Positions 1 through 8,606 of a stretch of DNA of 64,000 nucleotides are shown in pieces (within the stretch, counting starts at the first letter, position 1; each line of letters starts with the position of its first letter). Below the pieces are notes generated by a model. It was not told the origin of the DNA, made no database searches, and saw only the letters and a list, made by a program, of their open reading frames with translations. Position numbers and translations under genes: made by a program. Source of the DNA: Chitinophagaceae bacterium UBA1946 (GTDB taxonomy: Bacteria; Bacteroidota; Bacteroidia; Chitinophagales; Chitinophagaceae); NCBI GenBank assembly GCA_002336815.1, contig DDEU01000008.1, positions 58,082 through 122,081 on the forward strand. Direction: 5' to 3'.

Positions 1-2915
1 TGGCCACTCTTTACATCTTTTACGAGCACCAGGTATCGACCCCATTCATTGGCTGAAGTATTGAATTGCCACTGTCCCCTGCCGTTAGTAAGAGTTACTG
101 TTTCTTCTTTGATGAGTTTGTTGTACTCATTTTGAGTAAAATTGCTCAGGTTATCGCCGTTATCATCCCACCACCAGCGCCACTGGATGCGGTAGAACTG
201 CACCTGCACCTGGCTGCTGCCTCCAATCGCATTGCCTTTTGCATCCACATCTGCCAGTTGAACGGTATGGGTTTTACCTGCCAGCAAATAATCAAAGGGC
301 TTTTCGCCTGCAGGCAATTTCAAGCCGGCATAACTTGCATACGGACTGTAAGGAAGGGTTACGTTATCAATACTGAAAGCGCCACCCGGTTCAAATACTT
401 TTATCAGCAGGTTGGCGTTGAGCATGCCCGGCGCAGCTTCGTCTGTTTCAAAAGCCGGCTTTAACGATGCATTGCCATCTGCATCAAGCGTACCTTCAAA
501 CATTGTTTTTTGCTGGGTGGAATAATCGGCCGTTGGGTTGTCAAAAACATAACCGGCAAATTTGGCAAAGCTGGTTTGCTTTGCATACAACGATGCATCA
601 ATCTTTGCTTTTAAGTTTTTGCCTGCGGCACCAAATAACCATTTGGCATTGAGCGTACCGGCAGTAGTGCCTCCTGTACCAAGCAATGGATCAGCACCAA
701 AATCTACATTGATCTTTAAACGGTTTGGCATTACCGTTTCTACTTTAATGCGTTTTTCAAAGGCAGCACCACCGCATTTTACTTTTACCAGCCAGTTGCC
801 CGTTGGCGCTGCTGCATCGGTGTTGGTTTTAAACAGGTAAAAACCATCCTCCGCATCACTTTCGATGATGTGTTTATACAGTTGCCCCTGCGGAGTAAAC
901 AAACTGAATTCAACCGGGTGGTCTTTGGGTAATTTGCCTTCCCTGTCTTCGATAATACAGTTTATGAACATCGTATCTCCTGGTCGCCACACTCCCCGTT
1001 CGCCAAAGATGAAACCTTTGATGCCATTCTTTACTTCTTCCCCGCTGACATCAAAACGGCTTAGGGCCAACGCATTGCCATCATCCAGTTTAAGATAACC
1101 TCTTTCGGTGCCTTTTTTGGCCACCAGCAGGTAAGGTTTTCTTTTTAATTCAATATCTGCAAAACCATCGCCGCCGCTTTTTCCCTTGTTCACGATCATT
1201 TGCTGGTAATCCAGCACTTCCAGTTCCACATCCTGCATCGGCTCTGTCGTAAGGATATTACTAACGGCAACCATTAGCCGGTTATTATTTCCCCGCTTTG
1301 CGGTGAGGCCAATATTACTGGCAAGTATATTCCTGGTTGCCCAGCGGTCTTTGTTGTAATAAGATTTGCTGGCAGGATCATCCCTCTTTTCCCAATTATA
1401 ACCATAAGGATAATAAGTGTCGTACCTCCTCCAGAACTCATCGTCGTCATCCACCCCGCTTTCAGATGATTCATCGCCATAGCCACCATAATACCCATCT
1501 TCTTCATCCTCACCCTGGTTGTCCTTTTGCGCTGTATCAACTTTGGAATACAAACTGTATTGCGGCCTGAACCCGATCGTAACCCGGTAAATGGCGCCCT
1601 GTTCTGTTTTTAGAAATTTATCGATGTCGAGTGAAAAGCGCTGGCGTTTGTGCAGGTCAAGCGTTTTGTCATCATCCAGCCGCAATGTTTTTTCTACTAT
1701 CGGCCTGGCCACCCTCCGCAGCGAATTGTTTCCATCGAGGCTGTTGTCCTGCAAAAACCTCGGCACATTGTTCTCATAGATTTTGATGATGCTGATATCT
1801 ACTGCATTCAGGTTGATGGCTTCAAAGGGCAATACCAGCCGGCCGCTGTTGGGTAGAATATTTCCTTTGCCATGAATTTTTACAGACGGATTTTTATTCT
1901 CGAAATTGATGTTGGCGGTAAATCCCTGTTCCAAAACACTGCCCCAGGTATTTTTGATACCGCTGTTAATGTTCACCGTATAATTGCCATCCAGTTTTCC
2001 ATCTGCAAATACTTTTACCTCGCTTCCGTTGATGGTATAAGAGATATCGCTTTTATTGCTGACAGATACCAGGCCGGTAAGGTCCTGGCCGATTGCAATG
2101 GGATCGCTGAACTGCACGGATGCATATTGCTGTGCTTCGTTAACGGCCACCACATTCAGCACTTTGAATTCGCCGGCAGCCGGTATCTCCACCAGGTTTT
2201 CGCCAGTTACCTCCATGCCCATTTCCTTGCCATTCCAGGTGATCAGTAATTTGCCTGCGTTGGCACCCCTCTCTATTCCTTCAATCGTGTAAAGATGAGA
2301 ACGGGCAGCATCATTGTGTTGCCAGCTTACTTTGAGCGCTTTTCCGTTTTGCGTTGCGGTAAGCAATTTTTCTATCGACTTGCCTTCCTCCAGGTCGGCC
2401 GTTTCAAGTTCACCGCCCAGGAACATCCTGTTCTTTGCTGTGGCGCTTCTGAGGCCTGCGTCTTTTACCACGAAAGACGGCTTAATAGTTTTTACATTAA
2501 AACGAAACTCTTTGAATTTAGATTCTGCAACGGCGGTTACCTTTCCAAGGTTGAAACTCACTTCATACAACTGGTCTGCTTTTAAATTTTCAGTGGGTTT
2601 AAATTCAACCGTGGTAGCATCGATCCAAACCGTTTTACCTTTTACTGAAGGAGAAAGATCAAACAATTTTTCTTTCACTTCTTCACCGATGGTATGTACG
2701 GTGTTGCTGCTGCCGGCGAGTTGTACCCTGATGGCCGCAGTTTTAGAAACAGTACCGGTGGTGTAGGCATCAATGTAGCGGCTAAAAGCGGGATCTACCT
2801 CGATCCATTGGTTGCGTTTACAGGAAAAAAGAAAAGTGGCTGCTGTAATAAGCAGCAGCAGCCTGAAAAAAGTTGCACTGAACTTTTCAGGACGTTTGGC
2901 AGCATCGGCTTCCAT
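1..2915 (-). CDS. Alpha-2-macroglobulin family lipoprotein, 3' end outside window
   Basis: About 971 codons are present and the frame stays open to the left edge, so the C-terminal part (thioester/bait region, if any) is not visible. The N-terminus is a lipoprotein signal with lipobox LFSC and Cys32. Many beta-rich macroglobulin-type segments follow; around residue 640 a typical MG2 motif (RGVWRPGDT) is seen. Bacterial alpha-2-macroglobulins are periplasmic protease traps; Bacteroidota versions of 1700 or more residues are common. Residues about 465-515 form a very acidic, Tyr/Gly-rich insertion. The start at 2915 puts the signal peptide near the N-terminus; an in-frame ATG at 2984 would add 23 residues. 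The family call is firm; the target protease and thioester status are unknown. Confidence 0.85.
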   Translation of the reverse strand, partial: MEADAAKRPEKFSATFFRLLLLITAATFLFSCKRNQWIEVDPAFSRYIDAYTTGTVSKTAAIRVQLAGSSNTVHTIGEEVKEKLFDLSPSVKGKTVWIDATTVEFKPTENLKADQLYEVSFNLGKVTAVAESKFKEFRFNVKTIKPSFVVKDAGLRSATAKNRMFLGGELETADLEEGKSIEKLLTATQNGKALKVSWQHNDAARSHLYTIEGIERGANAGKLLITWNGKEMGMEVTGENLVEIPAAGEFKVLNVVAVNEAQQYASVQFSDPIAIGQDLTGLVSVSNKSDISYTINGSEVKVFADGKLDGNYTVNINSGIKNTWGSVLEQGFTANINFENKNPSVKIHGKGNILPNSGRLVLPFEAINLNAVDISIIKIYENNVPRFLQDNSLDGNNSLRRVARPIVEKTLRLDDDKTLDLHKRQRFSLDIDKFLKTEQGAIYRVTIGFRPQYSLYSKVDTAQKDNQGEDEEDGYYGGYGDESSESGVDDDDEFWRRYDTYYPYGYNWEKRDDPASKSYYNKDRWATRNILASNIGLTAKRGNNNRLMVAVSNILTTEPMQDVELEVLDYQQMIVNKGKSGGDGFADIELKRKPYLLVAKKGTERGYLKLDDGNALALSRFDVSGEEVKNGIKGFIFGERGVWRPGDTMFINCIIEDREGKLPKDHPVEFSLFTPQGQLYKHIIESDAEDGFYLFKTNTDAAAPTGNWLVKVKCGGAAFEKRIKVETVMPNRLKINVDFGADPLLGTGGTTAGTLNAKWLFGAAGKNLKAKIDASLYAKQTSFAKFAGYVFDNPTADYSTQQKTMFEGTLDADGNASLKPAFETDEAAPGMLNANLLIKVFEPGGAFSIDNVTLPYSPYASYAGLKLPAGEKPFDYLLAGKTHTVQLADVDAKGNAIGGSSQVQVQFYRIQWRWWWDDNGDNLSNFTQNEYNKLIKEETVTLTNGRGQWQFNTSANEWGRYLVLVKDVKSG

Positions 2916-3434
2916 GTGTGGTTGTTGATTTGATTTGTTCAGTAAAACCAGGACGGCTTTACTGTAGCTTTTTTTTGGCTGCATAAATGTTGTACTATTT
3001 TTTGATATCAACAAAAAGGGACGTAAATAAATTTTTGTTAAAGCACTTCCAGTCTTGAAAACAGCAGGCGCTAAAATCGACAGCCTGATATTGGTTTGAA
3101 AATAAATTTCTTCATGAAGAAACATGTTTTTATTTGTCGATTTTTTTTGCAATATTTACAATACCAAGGCAGGGAGCCAATTATGCTCCACCTTCCTGCT
3201 CACCTCGGCCCACCTTACTGCTGCAATGAACGACCATTGCGCAGGATCAATTTAAAACTTGTACCAATATGATAAAAGCAATCCTACACGGGGATATTGC
3301 CTGCAGCAGTGGCGTCAACGGTAACGGGTGTACGCTACCGCATCTTTTATCAAGCTTTTTTTCAAAGTTTCCGGGCTTTCCGGGAACAGCCATTTCAATA
3401 CCAAATCATCATTTCATCCATTCAATTTAATTTT
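2916..3434. other. Divergent intergenic region
   Basis: This 519-bp gap separates the macroglobulin gene (-) from a small + strand gene. No convincing ORF, RNA gene or promoter consensus was found. The only structure is a pair of overlapping palindromes at 3107-3129. An open frame extends left from the 3435 gene to about 3297 but looks like read-through without coding character. Confidence 0.5.
3107..3129. promoter_or_regulatory. Overlapping palindromes, possible operator
   Basis: TTTCTTCATGAAGAAA (3107-3122) is a perfect 16-bp palindrome and overlaps AAACATGTTT (3120-3129), a perfect 10-bp palindrome. They lie about 190 bp upstream of the macroglobulin start codon. Such sites often bind dimeric regulators, but no regulator is encoded nearby. 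In AT-rich DNA chance is possible. Confidence 0.3.
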
Positions 3435-3836
3435 ATGCCATCCACTACCACCATCACTACCGGCGGAAAAAAATGTACGCCCTTTCTCATTCGTGTTATG
3501 GTATTCAGTCCTGAATCAGGGTATAAGTTTACCATCGAAATTCAAAAAGCCTGCAGTTCGCAGAATGAACCCATCTGGAAATTGTTGTTTGACCTGTATA
3601 AAAAGATCGATGGAGACTTCCAGGAAGTAGTGAGCGTTGAGTTTGTTGCCGGTGATCCAAACGACATTGACAAGATCGCAGCGATCACTGATGAAGGCAT
3701 GAAACGGCCGCAGGTTCGTGCTTTTAGAGACAATGTATTCCCACTGGTGAAACCCTTTGGCGACAGTGGTTCTAAACCCAATGCAGACGAAAAGAAAAAA
3801 ATTGATAAGGCAGTTAAGACGGCCATCAATGCATAA
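3435..3836 (+). CDS. Hypothetical protein (133 aa)
   Basis: I do not recognise this family. The ATG at 3435 is preferred because upstream codons lack coding character. The protein has no signal peptide or membrane segment. A beta-rich first half is followed by a charged region with several Asp/Lys residues and a lysine-rich C-terminus, so it is probably soluble and cytoplasmic. It ends 50 bp before the Omp85-like barrel gene on the same strand and may be co-transcribed with it. No catalytic motif is evident. Confidence 0.6.
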   Translation: MPSTTTITTGGKKCTPFLIRVMVFSPESGYKFTIEIQKACSSQNEPIWKLLFDLYKKIDGDFQEVVSVEFVAGDPNDIDKIAAITDEGMKRPQVRAFRDNVFPLVKPFGDSGSKPNADEKKKIDKAVKTAINA

Positions 3837-3886
3837 CAACGCTGCCTGCGGCAATTCATCAGAGTACTCATTTTAAAAGTCCGGCA

Positions 3887-5692
3887 ATGCGTATGGCTTC
3901 GTTGGGATTTACTTTTTACAAATGGATGCGCCGGTTATTGGTGCTGATGCCATTTGTATTTTCACGTGCAGGTGCCCAGAATAAAACAGCGTGCAATGCT
4001 ATTACGGCAGACATGAGGTTAATGGTGCGTTCCGTAAAGATCAATGCCCGCTGGATCTCCAAAGAACTGCAGCAGCAGGCAGAGCAGGTTGCAGGACTTG
4101 GGAAAATTTACGATCCAATCAATATAAGCGCTGCACAAAACCTGGTGGAAGAAGCCTGCAGGAAGAACGAGGGCCAGTTTGAATTTCAGTTGTTGCAGGG
4201 TTCCACTTCGGTACTGGTAGTGAGGTCTGATGCCTGCATCATCACCGACAGTGCAGGAAAGCAGGAAGTAGCAGTCAGCATCAGTCCATTTTACCTCCGC
4301 ATCGACCTGTTTAAACTTGGCAATAACATCCTCCCGGTTCCAAGAAGTTCCAAGCCCTCTTTTTACACACAGGTTCCTGCTGTTATCCGGGCTACCGCAC
4401 CATTTGCAAGCCTGTACAACGACAGGCGCTATGGCACCAGCATAGGCCTTTCTACCGCTACCGATCTTTTACATCTCCCGGGAAGGCAGGAAAAAAAAAG
4501 AAATACCAAATCGATGCAGACCAATCTTGGTTTCACCGGCAAAAAATCTTTATCCAATTCCTTTTATCATATCGGGGGAACACTGGAATTGAATCACCCG
4601 CTTTACACCGACAGCAGCATTGGCTGGAATGTGGGAGTGCAGTTTGAAAATGGTTTGTCGCCGATAGGAAATGTATCCGGCAAATACATTTACTGGAATT
4701 TAAATGCTGCAGTACAGGGAAATAGTAAATCAACACTGCTCAGTAAATATGTGATCGGAACGAATTTTACTTTTTCAAAAAACAGCAGTATCAACGTTCA
4801 AAACAGTGATCCATATAATGAGAACAGGATCGGGCTTTTTGCATTGGCAGATGGCAGGCAGGGAAAAAGTTTTACGAGGTTGGGTTGTTGGTTCGCAGCT
4901 GCAATGCCGGGCAATAATTCCAGCCTGCACAATTACCAGCAATTGGTAACCCGGATCGGCAACTCCGTGTTCCTGGGTTCCGGCCATAACAGCGTGCTGG
5001 TTGAAACCATTGCAGGCGCTGGCTATACCTGGGGTACGGCACCGGGATACAACCAGTTTTTTGCCGGCAATACACAGCAGCGGTTTCTCTATGATCCTGT
5101 TATCAGCCTGCGCAATCAAACCATGCAGAGTGGTCCCCTGTTAAGGAGTATCGGAGAAAAAGAAGGTGGGTTAGCAACAGGCAATACCAGCCAGGCGATG
5201 GACGGAGGCTCTTTCTGGCACCTGAACCTGAATTTTTCCATCCCGGTAAAAAGCTGGGCCAGGCCTTTGATACCTGACATCGTTATTTCTGAAACGCCCA
5301 GGGTAACCACTTTGAGAACGGCTTTAAAAGCACAGTCAGAAACAGCAAAGAATTTTATTTACGATGATCTGGTGAACAACCATGATTATCCTGACAATGA
5401 TGAAACAGATAAGGTAGCTGCCGCAATTGTAGACAAAGACATACGGCCTGCGATCAATTATCTTGCCGACAGGGCAAATGTATATGCCATTAAACCACTG
5501 CTGCTGTTTGATGTATGCCGCATCAACGACCGGTTACTACCCGGGAAAACCTTTACTGCGGCAGGCCTTGGCCTCCAGTTAACAGTAGTGATCGCAAGGC
5601 TTGAACTTGGCTATATGCGTACCCTTTCGCCTGCTGACTATAAAACATCCGGCAATTTTTTTATTCACTTCGTACTACAAAATTTTTATTGA
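3887..5692 (+). CDS. Omp85/BamA-like outer membrane beta-barrel protein
   Basis: This 601-residue protein has a signal peptide ending near AGA/Q30, a short N-terminal region of about 130 residues, and then a long stretch of alternating hydrophobic/polar beta strands rich in Gly, Asn and aromatics, ending in Phe-Tyr, as expected for an outer membrane barrel. The segment around SFWHLNLNFSIPVKSW resembles the surface-antigen (Omp85) barrel of Bacteroidota. No clear POTRA repeats are seen, so it is not BamA itself. A nine-A run near 4490 is intact in frame. An alternative start two codons downstream (ATG 3893) is possible. Function (export or insertion) is inferred only from fold. Confidence 0.65.
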   Translation: MRMASLGFTFYKWMRRLLVLMPFVFSRAGAQNKTACNAITADMRLMVRSVKINARWISKELQQQAEQVAGLGKIYDPINISAAQNLVEEACRKNEGQFEFQLLQGSTSVLVVRSDACIITDSAGKQEVAVSISPFYLRIDLFKLGNNILPVPRSSKPSFYTQVPAVIRATAPFASLYNDRRYGTSIGLSTATDLLHLPGRQEKKRNTKSMQTNLGFTGKKSLSNSFYHIGGTLELNHPLYTDSSIGWNVGVQFENGLSPIGNVSGKYIYWNLNAAVQGNSKSTLLSKYVIGTNFTFSKNSSINVQNSDPYNENRIGLFALADGRQGKSFTRLGCWFAAAMPGNNSSLHNYQQLVTRIGNSVFLGSGHNSVLVETIAGAGYTWGTAPGYNQFFAGNTQQRFLYDPVISLRNQTMQSGPLLRSIGEKEGGLATGNTSQAMDGGSFWHLNLNFSIPVKSWARPLIPDIVISETPRVTTLRTALKAQSETAKNFIYDDLVNNHDYPDNDETDKVAAAIVDKDIRPAINYLADRANVYAIKPLLLFDVCRINDRLLPGKTFTAAGLGLQLTVVIARLELGYMRTLSPADYKTSGNFFIHFVLQNFY

Positions 5693-5811
5693 TGCTGACG
5701 TCACTGTGCTGACGAAGATCATCGGGTTGCCGTAAAACTTTTATTAGTTTTATATAACGATTGTAATAATCAGGTGGCGCATTTCTTGTACAAACGGTAT
5801 AAAATATTATT

Positions 5812-6324
5812 ATGAAAAACATACCGGCATGCAATGGCATGATTGCCTGCGTTAGTTTTATTTTTTCCACACTGTTGATTGCCTGCGGTGCTGCCCGGCA
5901 GGCAACGATCCCCATTACAGCACAAACGATCAACCAGGCCGTAGACAGCAATCTATGGCAATTTACTCCCACGCAGGCGATGCCACAGTACGGTCAATCC
6001 AGGCAGGTGAACGGTAATTATTCAGTAATGGTAAATGGAGGCCGGCTTACGGTGTACCTTCCCTATTACGGGCAGGCGTATGGAGGCGCTGATGTGATCT
6101 CGGGGCGTGGACCGCTGGATTTTAGTGCTGTAGATTTCAGTATTGATAAAAAAGAAACAACGCCAAAACAGTGGATCCTTACCGTAAAACCGGTTAATAA
6201 CCCTGAAGTACAAACCATGAACTTTATTTTGTACAGCAACGGTACTGCACGGCTTGATATTAGTATGAGGAACAGGTCGGCGATCAGCTACAACGGCACC
6301 ATTGAAGGATTAAAACGGCCCTGA
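5812..6324 (+). CDS. DUF4251 domain lipoprotein
   Basis: The protein is 170 residues long with a lipoprotein signal and lipobox LIAC (Cys25). The body matches the Bacteroidota DUF4251 family: a central VYLPYYGQAYGG segment, then a GPLDF block and repeated beta strands toward the C-terminus. The family's function is unknown; its members are periplasmic or outer-membrane-anchored. The gene stands alone between a barrel gene 120 bp upstream and a weakly coding region downstream. Confidence 0.8.
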   Translation: MKNIPACNGMIACVSFIFSTLLIACGAARQATIPITAQTINQAVDSNLWQFTPTQAMPQYGQSRQVNGNYSVMVNGGRLTVYLPYYGQAYGGADVISGRGPLDFSAVDFSIDKKETTPKQWILTVKPVNNPEVQTMNFILYSNGTARLDISMRNRSAISYNGTIEGLKRP

Positions 6325-6733
6325 TACAATAACTAAAACAACCCGTTTATTGTGAGGCGGAATCATTGATAACCGGAACTTAACCTGCCGCTTATTTTAA
6401 TGACTGTATCTTTGAACATGATTTCTATTGTACTCTGGTGGGTAGTTGGTCCCGGCCAACTGGATGAAGAGCAGCGTCACTCAAACCTCTATTACAAAAC
6501 CAGGCTCACTACAACATTTTTAAAATGGCTTATTGTTTCGATTCCTGCAGATATCCTGCTAACCTTTGTTCTATTTCACATTTGAGATCATAATTGCTTC
6601 CTTTTTAAGTGGGGAAGTTTTTAAAAATTGTAGAAAAAAATGCAGGTTATTTCCCGGCTAACATCAACGCATATAGCTGAAAATATATGGCATATTTTTT
6701 TCAGTAATTATGTGCCGGTATCTGAATTAACAC
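6325..6733. other. Weakly coding gap
   Basis: About 410 bp lie between the DUF4251 gene and the sigma-like gene. They hold only one doubtful small ORF (6418-6585), entered separately. No terminator hairpin with a T-run was seen. Confidence 0.4.
6418..6585 (+). CDS. Possible small membrane protein (55 aa)
   Basis: The ORF would encode two hydrophobic segments (ISIVLWWVVG and LIVSIPADILLTFVLF) separated by a polar stretch with EEQRH. An in-frame ATG at 6400 is also available. A perfect TAnnTTTG promoter box (TATCTTTG, 6407-6414) sits three bases before the 6418 ATG, an arrangement also seen at gpmI in this window. No homologous family is recognised. It may be real but is short, so confidence is low. 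Confidence 0.35.
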   Translation: MISIVLWWVVGPGQLDEEQRHSNLYYKTRLTTTFLKWLIVSIPADILLTFVLFHI

Positions 6734-6757
6734 ATGCTGGTTGCAACCAGCTTCTTT

Positions 6758-7042
6758 ATGCAAACAACAAATTCCTTTTACACAGCGCCTCCTTTTGTGA
6801 AAAAGGAAATAACGGAAGGTTTCCTTGCAGGAAATAAAAAATCGTTCAGCGCACTATACGATGCCTACTCCTCCACCATTTTCAAATTAATATTGCTGAA
6901 GGTAAAAGATATACAGGCATCCGAAAAAATACTGGAACTCACTTTTGTAGAAGCCTGGAATCGCCGGCACGAATACAGGACCTGGGAAAAAGAGTTCGTG
7001 GCATGGCTTTATTATATAAGCCGTGGATTTTTGCCGGCGTAA
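6758..7042 (+). CDS. Sigma-70 region 2-like protein lacking region 4
   Basis: The 94-residue product resembles region 2 of ECF sigma factors: FSALYDAYSSTIFKLIL, then a helix with LTFVEAWNRR and EFVAWLYYISRG, corresponding to the core- and -10-binding helices. It stops where region 2 ends; no region 4 is encoded in any frame before the next gene. It could be a truncated ECF gene or a stand-alone domain that binds core polymerase. The reading frame is clean, which argues against recent decay. An in-frame ATG at 6734 would add eight residues. The DoxX gene follows 38 bp downstream. Confidence 0.55.
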   Translation: MQTTNSFYTAPPFVKKEITEGFLAGNKKSFSALYDAYSSTIFKLILLKVKDIQASEKILELTFVEAWNRRHEYRTWEKEFVAWLYYISRGFLPA

Positions 7043-7080
7043 ACTGTATCTCACAGGGCAAGGCTACCTTTCCATCTCAC

Positions 7081-7443
7081 ATGCTAAAAGAAAAATTACC
7101 CCGGTATATCATGGCCCTGCTGTATGTAGTTGCAGGCAGTTTGCATTTTCTACGTTCTGCAATGTATATTGGAATTATGCCATCTTACTTGCCATATCCA
7201 TTAACATTGGTGTACATAAGTGGCCTTGCGGAGATCATATTTGGCCTGTTATTGCTAAACAGGAAAACAAAAAAAATTGCGGCATGGGGTATCATGGTCT
7301 TACTGGTGGCGGTATTTCCTGCGAACATACAAATGCTGCTAAATTATTCCCGTGATCAGCACCAGCTTTTATGGATCGCTGTTCTTCGTTTACCCCTGCA
7401 GGTTATACTCATTTGGTGGGCATGGCACTATGCAAAAAAATAG
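7081..7443 (+). CDS. DoxX-like membrane protein
   Basis: The product has 120 residues and four hydrophobic segments (about 10-28, 43-62, 70-88, 95-115). The opening YVVAGSLHFLR and the central YISGLAEIIFGLLLL are typical of the DoxX/DoxD-like family of small integral membrane proteins. The ATG at 7081 is chosen because the 26 codons upstream overlap the sigma-like gene and lack membrane character. The biochemical role is not settled; relatives are linked to thiol or quinone redox chemistry. Confidence 0.75.
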   Translation: MLKEKLPRYIMALLYVVAGSLHFLRSAMYIGIMPSYLPYPLTLVYISGLAEIIFGLLLLNRKTKKIAAWGIMVLLVAVFPANIQMLLNYSRDQHQLLWIAVLRLPLQVILIWWAWHYAKK

Positions 7444-7458
7444 CGCATCATATAGCCG

Positions 7459-7704
7459 TTAAACTTTGTTTTGCTCTAACGCTTCGCTTATTAGAGTTTC
7501 GCTTTGCAATAACCATTCAGGCAGCGCTTTCCCGATGATCTTCCAGTTGCCCTCCATCTTTTCCATGCGGAAAATATATCGGTTACTTTGCTCATCATTG
7601 GTATCTGTATCGTAGTTGGAATCTGAACGTTTTCGAAAATTAAACTCCCGCTGTCTTCCGTTGATCTTAATCAGGATAGTAAATGCAATATTTGTAGCAG
7701 TCAT
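7459..7704 (-). CDS. Hypothetical protein (81 aa)
   Basis: This is a small soluble protein of unknown family. It begins with a beta strand (TNIAFTILIKING), contains an acidic stretch of Asp, Ser, Asn and Thr, and ends with a helix carrying LPEWLLQSETLISEAL. It has no signal peptide or metal motif. It converges with the DoxX gene (15 bp between stops). Its composition is typical of neighbouring genes and it is probably genuine. Confidence 0.55.
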   Translation of the reverse strand: MTATNIAFTILIKINGRQREFNFRKRSDSNYDTDTNDEQSNRYIFRMEKMEGNWKIIGKALPEWLLQSETLISEALEQNKV

Positions 7705-7796
7705 ATAGATAGGCTTAAATTGATCAGGACAAAGCTAAGCAAAAATGAAATGGCAACCTGCAGTTCTTTGCAGGCAACACGAATATGATATTATTG

Positions 7797-8429
7797 TTAT
7801 AAAGGAAATTGTTTTTTCAACTCTTCCAATGCGACTGCAGTATTTTTTACCCGTCTTTTGTTAAAACATAAGCGTGCTTTTCCTATTGCATTCAGGGCAT
7901 TGATACCAGCAAGGCCCTGTACCATCCATTTGCGGTTTTGCCTGTTTCGCCGGTGCCAGTTATGTGTCGTAATTTTCTTTTGATTGAAGATATACCAATG
8001 CGGCAGGCGTATAAAATGATAACTGTGCGGATAATCAGTAATGCCGGCAGCCCAATTGTACAATGGCTGCAACTCATCACCAGTGGCAGGATCCAATACC
8101 ATATATACCATTTCGCCATTGTATTTTACAGGCAGCAAGGGCGCTACATGATAATTCCAGTTCTTCCGAAGACCGCCTACATGATCCTTTAAAAAAAGGC
8201 CACTGAACACCCAGGCTTTATAATGTGGTATACTCCACTCCTCCAGCAACACACAAATAGCATCGGCCCTTGCCTCACATCCATTGTGCTGTTTTTTCCA
8301 GTTGAACAACGGATGGTTTTTAAAAAACAGGAACAACATTTCTGCATCCTCCTTATTTATAATATCACCCGGTTCCGTGAGCTCGGTAAGTGTGTGGTCA
8401 AATAAAGTGGGCAACAGTGCTGCTGTCAT
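7797..8429 (-). CDS. Protein-glutamine glutaminase-like cysteine enzyme
   Basis: In the 210-residue protein, NGCEARADAI (Cys51), WNYHVAPLLPV (His94) and MVLDPA (Asp113) give a Cys-His-Asp triad in the order and spacing of the protein glutaminase family, which deamidates glutamine side chains in proteins. Characterised members are secreted, but no signal peptide or pro-region is visible here, suggesting a cytoplasmic enzyme or export by another route. The C-terminal 70 residues are basic (Arg/Lys/Asn-rich). The gene stands alone. A papain- or transglutaminase-like activity is the main alternative. Confidence 0.65.
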   Translation of the reverse strand: MTAALLPTLFDHTLTELTEPGDIINKEDAEMLFLFFKNHPLFNWKKQHNGCEARADAICVLLEEWSIPHYKAWVFSGLFLKDHVGGLRKNWNYHVAPLLPVKYNGEMVYMVLDPATGDELQPLYNWAAGITDYPHSYHFIRLPHWYIFNQKKITTHNWHRRNRQNRKWMVQGLAGINALNAIGKARLCFNKRRVKNTAVALEELKKQFPL

Positions 8430-8606
8430 AGAGCGGAAGATAGTTGATAAAAAGTAAAGCGATAAGAATGCCGGGAATAATCCTGATTCACTAAACTAAA
8501 AAATAGACACAATTGTATTATTATAATGATACTTCGGCGATCTTGTTCAATAAAGCCATCCCGGGGATTGGCAATTTAAAGGATAAATGTTCTATTTTTA
8601 TAGTCA

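Noticed and set aside
66..2933. Many + strand ORFs opposite the macroglobulin gene
   Set aside because: They are antisense shadows of one long - strand frame with clear domain and lipobox features.
6640..6837. ORF of 65 codons on + strand
   Set aside because: It overlaps the sigma-like gene in another frame and shows no recognisable fold; treated as a shadow.
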